DNA from: Rhytidiadelphus loreus
Lineage: Eukaryota > Streptophyta > Bryopsida > Hypnales > Hylocomiaceae
Length of the DNA: 64,000 bases
Direction of reading: 5' to 3'
NCBI GenBank assembly: GCA_947034895.1
Contig: OX344761.1
Location: forward strand, 82,601,839-82,665,838
The notes beneath the pieces were generated by a model. It was not told the DNA's origin. It worked only from the letters and a program-made list of their open reading frames with translations, and ran no database searches. Position 1 is the stretch's first letter; each line of letters begins with the position of its first letter. This document shows, in pieces, positions 46,545-64,000 of this stretch. The position numbers were made by a program, and so were the translations under genes.

Positions 46545-49500
46545 TAGTGAACAATTAGAGCGTTGAATTCTCAAGCAAATTGGTCTATAAGATGTGGACC
46601 TTAGATCTCTGAATTGGCTAAAATTAGTTGAGTTTCTACCAAAAAAATCCTTGCACTACTAGTACATTGTAAAAAAGGGCCTTTAATGGAGACATTTTAG
46701 CCAAAATTACAACAAACAAAAGAATTTGATAGCCAATTTGCAACTTCCTCCACTTGTAGGTGATAATTGTGACTTCCAATGTACTCCCAACAATCCTTTA
46801 CAACTTGCAAAATCCTTTCTTTTCTATTTTTTTTATACTACTCACTCTTAAGGTAGCCAAAATTGATGCCTGTTTGTCTTGAAGATAGCATATTGCACTA
46901 AATTTCATAAACCAAGGTAGTTGACCTCTTTCCAACCACTACCTATTTTCACAAGTTAGATTGCTTTGTTTCCGATCATTTGTGGTTTAAGGTGATAGCT
47001 CAAATGGCTAGGTGACAACTCACACAGCACAAATGTCGGGGAGGTGTACACTGAAAGCATACAATGATTCCAAGATGTACATTGGAAGTCACAATTATCA
47101 CCTACATTGAAGCATGGTCAATTTTGTAATCAACCTATTGTTGGAAATGTGGTGCCCTGTATAACAAGAATGGATTGGAAAGGAATCTTTACAAAAGAAA
47201 TTCATAATTTTTTCATTTTTGAAGGAAAAAAAGGAACAAATTCTGAAACCCTCCTCAAATCTATTTCTCTAAGGGGTGGATTTCCCCCTCACCAAACACA
47301 GTAAATTGCTTAAGTGGTCGGAATGAGGTCGGCAACCTTAGTTCTGAGATCACTGATCTGGAGTCTATCGCATGCAAGGATCGGATGCATGCACATGCTA
47401 ATTAATTAATTAATTAATTATGACCCTTAATTAATGGAAAGCAAGTCCAAAACCCTTGCCAATTTACACCCATGCCACATTCATTTGTAACAAAGCCTCA
47501 AGAGCATGCATACAGACAGTCGGGTTTTGGGACGCAGCACCTACGTTACCAATCAACCATTCAAAAATCCAAAGGTTGTTGAGCCAGTGCACATTTTGAG
47601 CCCCACACAGCTTGAGTTCCTCCGGCACGACGTCAATGAAATCAGCATCAGCATCAGCATGTGAAAGCAAATTGGGGAAAGACAGTATTGAAAGCAAGCC
47701 GCCCGTGAGCGCGAGAGAGAGAAACCGTTAACATACACTATTTGGAACATCATGGGGGAGCGAGCAAGCAAGGGAATGATCCTTTTACTTCCCATGAATC
47801 GAGGTTCCTTTTTCATTATAAGAAGAATCCTCGATTCAAGAAGCTTAATATACACTCTAACCTCCTTGAATTTGACTTCGAGGGAGAAACAATCGTGGTC
47901 GAAGTCAAATAGTTTGAATGGCAAACAAGTGTGCTTATAGGCAATGAGAGTGTAGCAAGTGTGCTACATGCAGTGGAAGTGTGTGGAAATGTTTGCACGA
48001 TATTCTAGAATGTCATTGAAGAGAAGGTCACTCACTCTTAACCTCGTTAATTTGACTTCTGGGGAGATGGTCATAAGGTAGGAATACCATAAATGGCACA
48101 CACCTCCTTCCTAATGGCACACAATAGGGTGTTCTAAAACCAACAATAGCTAGCTTTGATGTTGATTTGAATAAGATTTGGTTTGCTGAAATTTGATTGG
48201 CTCAGACTTTATTAGGAACAAGTTCCAAATAAAAATCGTTTTAGGTGAAGCTATCAGACAAGAATGGGGTCTGAATGAAGAATCCACATTTATATTCAAA
48301 AAGAATATTCATTTTTGAAGACTTTTTTATTTTTATTTTTATTTTTTGCATTCTTCCTCATCCTTATTTTTGCACACATTGAGCTGAATTTCTCAATGAA
48401 TTTCCCATATCTTATAAGTTGAAATGCTTATTTTAACCGTTTATGGTATTCTTGCTTTAGTAGAAGTTAAATCGTTTTGAATGTTGTGAACTAATCTAGT
48501 GTGCTAAAGGGAATGAAGTGTGGGGGCATGATATTCATGAATGTCAATGAAGAGAGGATCAGATTGAAGAGGTTTGAGTGTACATGAATTGTCAGCCATT
48601 GTACAAGGAATTAATTCATGGTGCAATGTGACACTGTTGAAGGATTTATAAGTGTGAGCCCTATTTCAAAAATGTTATTTGAGAGAAAAGTGAATCCTTC
48701 AATTCCAAGTGTAGTGGAAATCCTTTGAAGCTAACCAAGTAACCATAACTTAAAATTATCCTTGATAGAATTTGACCTCGATTCTTTGGATTGGTAATGA
48801 ATAAGTAAAAGATTCAAAATGATGAGTAACAAAAGGTGACAATGACAATGATGTAGAGGTGGGGTCCATTTTTAGTAATGAATGGATTATTTATAGGAAT
48901 GTGGAGGTCACGGCTTTATAAGTTAAATGGTTTTTAGTAAAGTTATTTTTGTTTCTTGGGCAAAATTTGATACTAAGAATATATTTTTTAGTGTGGATCA
49001 AATGAATTTTGGATTCACTTAGGTTACACTTATAGACTTTGACATCTTTCATTTCTAAAATTAGATAGTTAATTCATTGTGCCTCCAAAGTTTATGCAAC
49101 AACTTGCAATTTGCTTTCATAAGCATGACATCTTGAACTTGGTAAGAGACAAAAAGTAATTGATTTTAAAATATTTTTGTGGAAAACATCTACCTTTATT
49201 TATTTTTTAATGTGAAAACACATTGAAATTGTATAGGATTTTTAGCACATAATATATATTATTTTTCATATTTTATTTTATAAACTATTTCTCCAAAACC
49301 TCATAGTGTTGCAATAGAGATACTTTAACTATCCTCACCAAAACCAACTACAAATAAGAAGGATTATAACAATGAACTAAGAGTGTCTTTCATTCAAATT
49401 TAGTTTAGAAAACTAACAAAAAGACTATTTATTCAAATATTATATTTATGACTTCTAAATTAATTTCAAAGGTGTAATATGCACCATTCATCATACAACC

Positions 49501-49708
49501 TCCTATTGCTCTGGGCTCTTGAGTCTTAAGCTTCAAAACTTGTAAGAATCATAGAGATATTATATTTCACATATAATATTATTGTATTAGTTGGGTAGAA
49601 CATTGAAAAATGAACATCCCATTTAAGAAGAAATCAAGTAGATGAAATAAACAACTCCAAGTGATTTTTTTTTTTCTTCATCTATCATCCTCTTTTTAGA
49701 CACTTGAA
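46545..49708. other. AT-rich intergenic DNA with a possible gene relic
   Basis: Minus-strand frames near 47464-47924 (for example EELKLCGAQNVHWLNNLWIF) read like an old coding fragment, but I recognise no family and see no splice structure. A TTAA simple repeat occupies about 47399-47420. The pieces 46990-47030 and 47308-47370 resemble tRNA A-boxes without good B-boxes. No gene is called. Confidence 0.35.
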
Positions 49709-50617
49709 CCCCTAAAGGACCCATGCTTTTTTTTTTGCCAAAAAACACTCAAAACTGCCATTTCTATAGCAAAGAGTAAAAAAATTTGAAACTATTTTTT
49801 TTGCACATCTAACCATAGGATATTACACCTAACTACTGTGGTATGAGAATGTGTGGAAAAAATTTCAGAAATTTTGACCACACAAATTTCAAGATATCTG
49901 TGTTTAAAGTGAAAAAAACAAAATTTTCAACACATTGCAAGATTAGATTATTTGACTTTGAACCTTCTTAAATTAAATTTTTTGCACTACAAAGTTTTTG
50001 AATTTTGAATCTTCATTGTGGGTAATTGAGTTGAAAGTCTAGGAAAAAAATATGGTTTCAAAAAAACTTAATTTTTATTCTTTAAAAAATTATTAAGTAG
50101 AAATAGGTATTAGATAGAAGGAAAATCTAAATGATTAATATTATTAAAATGGAATTAAAACACACTAATCCCAATGGTGAGATTGTTCTAGGAAGCAAAC
50201 TAAATTACATGGAATTTTTTTTTTTAGTTGTAAAAATTGCATTCAGAAATGAATTTTACAAATTATTTTTTCAAGAAGATGCTCTAATTGCTTGAAAACA
50301 AGATTGTCCATAAATTTCTCATAAAAAATCCAAATGGAATGAATCAAAGCTTTCCACGTTGACAAAAATATAATCTATGAGAAAAAAAAATTAAAAAAAA
50401 AATTCAATTTTTTTTGCTACCCCCTCTTCCTTGTTTTGAACTATTTCGGCATAACTTTTGTTCCCAGGTACTAATAAAAATAAAAAAATATTCCCATGAA
50501 GCTAATCAATTTTTCTATCTTCAAAAGAAGTTTTAAAAAATCATGACAAAAATTCAGCCTATAGGTACCTACCCAAAATCCCTTTTGTCCCTTAAGGGAA
50601 CAATGGTCCTTTAGGGG
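49709..50617. mobile_element. CCCCTAAAGG-family element, copy C, inverted (909 bp)
   Basis: The left end CCCCTAAAGGACC and right end GGTCCTTTAGGGG are perfect 13-bp inverted ends. TTAA follows (50618-50621); the left flank TTGAA is decayed. The interior matches copy A in reverse, including the subterminal TCCCTTAAGGGAACAATGG. Confidence 0.7.
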
Positions 50618-50621
50618 TTAA

Positions 50622-51546
50622 CCTTTCACGATTAAATTAAATGAGGTTTGACACCCCATATTATTTATAAACCTATCTTAAAATTTTGAATAGGTTAAGC
50701 AGAAAATTTTAATCTTGCATCTAATCAAGCTTAGAAAACACAAGAAAGGCATGACCATGAGGCTTTGTCCACTCCAACCAAATCCTAACCATGTTGTGCA
50801 ATGTGAATGCAGTTGTAGATAGGATTTGGAAACTTGGATTCAAAAACCAGAGATTGGATGCCATAGACTCTGAGCAAACTGAAGAATCCTCCCTTGGCTA
50901 GCTTCCCAACGCACGGCTCCATTATTCCTTCCCATAAAACAAGGAGTCACGGCTCTATTCGCTTCATTTGCACACGGTCAAGGGCCCTGTCTTTACAGGG
51001 TTGAAGTACAGGATAAAGTCGACGACTAGATCAAGGATAAAGTCAACAAAAAGAAGTTGCAATATTCTTGAACGATTCTAAAATAAAAGTATTTCATTCA
51101 TAATGGAGCGTATTTCATTATTCGCTATCATGTTTCATTATTGGATTATATTTTTTGTTAACGGAGTTCACATTCACAGTACGAGAGGTGTCTGACACCC
51201 ACTAATCCAATAAAATTGCTAATCCAAGAGTTTGAGACTACAGCAGAAACTTCACCTTATTCACAGCTATTCCCGACGTAAATACAAGAACATTCAGAGA
51301 GTGCTGCAACGGGACGTTTTAAAGTCCTAAAGCGGAACACAATTCAAATCAGAAGTTCAACCCAAGATGGTGAAATCTAAACACGAGGGTCAAATAAGAA
51401 AATATCAGTGAAATAAGCTCCACTTACTTACATATGCCCTCGTCTGCAGTTATTGCGTGAAGAAGTAAATTCAAGGTACCTGAAAATATTATTGAATGAA
51501 TCAGGAAACTTCCATCCATGTTATAATAAAAAGAAAGTGCAAGAAA
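50622..51546. other. intergenic region 3' of the ZNF330-type gene
   Basis: I see no gene. The right part (about 51250-51546) is probably the 3' untranslated sequence of the minus-strand gene that ends at 51547. Confidence 0.4.
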
Positions 51547-54075
<2,529 letters not shown>

Positions 54076-56783
54076 CTTGCCGACCTCAAATCGATTAATA
54101 ACTATTTAGGTCAAACACAGCATCTCCCTACCAGAAACAGCAAATGCACGAAATTCAGCTCACAGGCCAACAATCAGAAACCTAAAACGATATATATTGA
54201 CGTAAGGTAGACAATTCTAAGGACCAAATCCCGTTACGCATAGCAACTCATCTCTTCCAATCAACAATTCAATTATCAACGGTCTGTTGTAAATATGACT
54301 TGTAAGCTAAATTGGTCAATGGCAACTCATCTTTGAGCAAAAGTAAGATTGTCTTCTATCCGATCAATAGTGATCTACAACCTCATACTAAGATTGATTG
54401 CATACGAAATCATCATACACTGAGTGATAAAAATTCGATCGAAAACAAAAGTGGCTCGTGTAACCGAAGTGATCTCTCCAGTGAGCTCTCCAGTGATCTA
54501 AGAATGAAAACCCACTCCTAAATATTGTTTAAAGCGCTTAGAAGAGAATCTCCTATCTTACACAGAATCTCACTCTTTCAAATTCTGATCAAATTAACCT
54601 CAACAACAGCATATTCCCTAAACGGTAAACAACAATAGCACATGAGCTAGAGGAAATGAAAAAGGCATGGAAAACTAAACCCTAAAACTCTAATTATCGC
54701 AAGCGCTTACTCACCGACGGACAAACCTAAAATGTGCAGTCGCGCTTCTGGAGTTCCTCTTCAATCGTCTCGCACATGAGAAGCTGAAGTATTTTCTCAA
54801 GACACTTACATCGCCATAGCTCGAAACCCTAATGCAATTCAATGGCTGGACCATCAGAAGAAGGATTTGCGATGCTCGCAGCTACACAACAATCACAAGC
54901 TTTGAGTCGTCCTGTTCGAGGCACTGGGTTTCTTTCTGAAACTTTTTGTTTTCGTTACTTTTCTTTTCGTTACGTCTCAAGCTGAACTTCCTATTTCTTT
55001 TCTTTTACAGCTGCAAGAAGTTCTCCTTTTGTTGGGCCAGGGTGAACTGACCCCCTCGCTCGGCCCTGCGGGCAAACCCTGGAATTATTTATTTTCCGCA
55101 CATGAATTTTTTTGCAAATTTTTAATTCATTTTTGTGATCATAGACCCCAAATTAGTTTAGAGAGGTGAAGAGTATACCCTTGAATGGCCCCAAATAGGG
55201 GGCTGTTTTTTACATGCACCCCTGATAAGGCTGAGCGAGGGGGTCAATCCCCGATCCTTTTGTTGGTACTCTACGATTTCAATTTTAAGGTGGATTTTGT
55301 TTTGGGGATTACTTTTTGTTTACAAACGTATATTTGTCATTTTAAAGAAATATAGAAATTTGACAATTCCAAATTAAAGATGGATGAAAGGAAAATTAAT
55401 TCTTTACATCCCATTAGAATATGTTGTCTATTTTAGATACTTGAAGATAGGTAGTGCTTTTTATACAAATGAATCTTTGAAATACAAAGTACATGGTTTT
55501 ATATTCAACAATTTCATCACAATCCAATGAAAAAATTGCAAGTTTTATCTTTTATTGATTAAGAATATTCTTTTTGTAATGTAGAATTATTCATTGAACT
55601 TGTCTTACAAGTATAAATGCACATCTAATATAGTAACTTTGTGTGTAAAAGATATTTGTCAACTTCTTTTTCTTTTTTGCACTCCAAAGTAGATGAGCTC
55701 ATTCCAAGTAGTATATTCATTCTAGTTAGGTAGAGTTCATTGGTGTTATTTACTCAACCTAAAATCTTCATTCTAAAATACATAAAATTTGGGCCAAAAT
55801 AGAACAACTTAGTTGCCACAAGAAAGTTTTGGATGCAATAGGAACTTCTATCTCGAGTACAAAACAATCATGAAAGTGGTTATTTGGGAATTTGAATGAT
55901 ATGATCATCTTTATAAGAGAGCTAGATTATTTGGGGAGGACCCAATAACTCTTTCAGGCTATTTTGGCAATACACTTTAAAAACTCACAACAAATTCACT
56001 CTTTATAAATAAAAAAGGTAACTTCAATTGCTATCACCTTCTCACATTTTTCCATTAGTGAAAAAATAATGAATTTTTTTTCATCCTACAAAAGGCAAAT
56101 CAAACATTTTTCCCATGATGGATTATCTAACTTATTTACTGTAGGTACATCTACCACCACAAAGATGATGACATTTCTCTAAACAATTTAATGTTACTAT
56201 AGACTACTCATGTCCATACAATGATAAGCAATTCACACTTCGGGCTAACAAAGTTGGTAGATGAATTTAAAGCCTTCAAATTGAAGCAAGGGTTCAAACC
56301 AATTCAATATCTCACCTATCCATATTCATCAATCTTGTAAGATGAGGCAACAGGATTGGATTTAGGAACAATCAATTTTCAATTGACATTCAATACCCAA
56401 CTACCCAACACACCTCTTTCATGCACACTTAACTAAAAAATTCCTACCGAAAAAACTAGCATCCAACCAAACCTAACCACTCTTTCAAAATCTATGGTTC
56501 CCTAAAACCTTGTACAATCTTATGTCTAAGCACCCTCTCATTGCAATGTCCCATAAAGTAACATATATATATTCATTTCTTTGCGAGCAGGTTTGAATTC
56601 TCTACAACACTGATGGCAAAATATCACTAAAACCAGAAAAAGCATTTCTGTTTTGGTGTAATCTTACAATATGCGACCAATTTTTATTCTAAAACTACAC
56701 CACCGGCAACTTCTGGGTCAGTTCCATGACAATCCTGAAACTGGACCACTTCGTAGGCTAGTTAACATACTTAGGAACCTCCG
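54076..56783. other. ZNF330 5' region and NTRC 3' region
   Basis: On the minus strand CCGTCGGTGAGTAAG at about 54700-54715 is a strong donor for an intron in the ZNF330 leader, with an acceptor near 54105; the first exon and promoter then lie at about 54713-54950. From 55.0 kb to 56.7 kb the DNA is AT-rich without a gene; the last part is the NTRC 3' untranslated region. Confidence 0.45.
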
Positions 56784-63349
<6,566 letters not shown>

Positions 63350-63674
63350 TGCGGCGGGCGGGCGGGATGGGATCCAAGGGGAGGTTAGCTGCGAGCTGAG
63401 GTTAGCTATGCGAGGAGATGGGGGAGAGAATCGTCATCAGTTTAGTTCTGGGATTGGTATGGCGAAGGGAGGGAGGAGCGACGACCTGGCCTTATCTAGC
63501 CGACAGAAACAACAGAGGAGAGAGACGGAGAAACAAGACGAGAGCAGCGTTGAACTCGCGAAGGACGACAGGGCAGCCCGACGGGGCTGATGTTTTTCAG
63601 AGAATCTTCACCTAGGTAGGATAGAAGGTACATAATAGAAATGTATCTGATGTGCACATTTCAGAAACTCTTGG
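63350..63674. promoter_or_regulatory. NTRC upstream region
   Basis: GC-rich sequence directly upstream of the NTRC start (minus strand), with G/A-rich runs to about 63590, probably leader and promoter. The + strand frames here (63315-63615) are low-complexity and not called. Confidence 0.4.
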
Positions 63675-63962
63675 TACAATGCAATGTTCATATCAGTTTC
63701 ATATGTTCAGATATCCACACAACTTCGGTCCATAACCAAACAGATTCTAAATGGATCCCCTATCTAGGAAGGAGTGATATTTTCCTTCTAATATCTATGA
63801 TTGTCATTGGTGAAGTAGGTATGCTCAATCGGGAATGGCTTTTGGACCTCTTTGTTACAATGCAATGTTCATAGCAGTTTCATTCGTCTAGATACCCACA
63901 CAACTTTGGTCCGTAACCAATCAGGTTCTAAATGGATCCCCTATCTAGGAAGAAGTGACATT
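63675..63962. repeat. two direct repeats of about 107 bp
   Basis: TACAATGCAATGTTCATA at 63675 recurs at 63856, and the likeness continues through TCTAAATGGATCCCCTATCT to about 63781 and 63962. The offset is 181 bp. Possibly the start of a longer tandem repeat that runs out of the window. Confidence 0.75.
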
Positions 63963-64000
63963 GTTGTCCCTTTGATCATTGCCTACAATACTTAAATTCG

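Noticed and set aside
46980..47370. tRNA genes at A-box-like sites
   Set aside because: No cloverleaf and no good B-box at the proper distance.
47464..47998. Protein-coding gene on the minus strand
   Set aside because: Frames are short, overlapping and without splice logic or a recognised domain. At best a relic.

Overview
The window looks like nuclear DNA of a land plant. It has spliced genes with GT-AG introns, a chloroplast-type NADPH-thioredoxin reductase C, a plant class IV (GH19) chitinase, a plant GH1 beta-glucosidase with the conserved short-exon structure, interstitial TTTAGGG repeats, and many small inverted-repeat transposons. I cannot name the species. A non-flowering land plant (bryophyte, lycophyte or fern) is my guess, with no decisive evidence.

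Layout. 1-9.2 kb is AT-rich intergenic DNA with several non-autonomous elements that start CCC, have short inverted ends and are often flanked by TTAA (piggyBac-like), plus simple repeats. 9.2-20.5 kb is a GC-richer island on the + strand. A repeated leader region is followed by an array of about 26 copies of a 22-24 bp interrupted palindrome (10.6-12.45 kb), then a five-exon gene of about 2,190 codons (12,478-19,993). That gene has a ParB/DGQHR-like region near its N-terminus, a long charged coiled-coil middle and a C-terminal FCP1/SCP-like HAD domain without its catalytic aspartates. It carries four in-frame stops, all TAG, and one frameshift, so this copy is probably decayed. The same palindrome recurs in its first intron, inside its third exon and downstream. 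20.9-22.3 kb is a tandem pair of long inverted repeats made from old coding sequence.

22.3-64 kb has four minus-strand genes separated by AT-rich, transposon-filled DNA: an intronless class IV chitinase (27.3-28.1 kb), an 11-exon GH1 beta-glucosidase (29.8-33.4 kb), a ZNF330/NOA36-type zinc protein (51.5-54.1 kb), and NTRC in 10 exons (56.8-63.3 kb). NTRC carries two small lesions, a missing base in its NADPH-binding motif and a 4-bp duplication in its penultimate exon. A weak 107-codon ORF sits at 36.4-36.8 kb.

The four recognised genes do not form a pathway; they are ordinary plant neighbours. The unusual part is the 10-20.5 kb locus, where a covarying palindrome is scattered through promoter, intron, exon and 3' flank of one large multidomain gene. 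The exon models were derived by hand from splice signals, reading frame and family knowledge; no database search was run.
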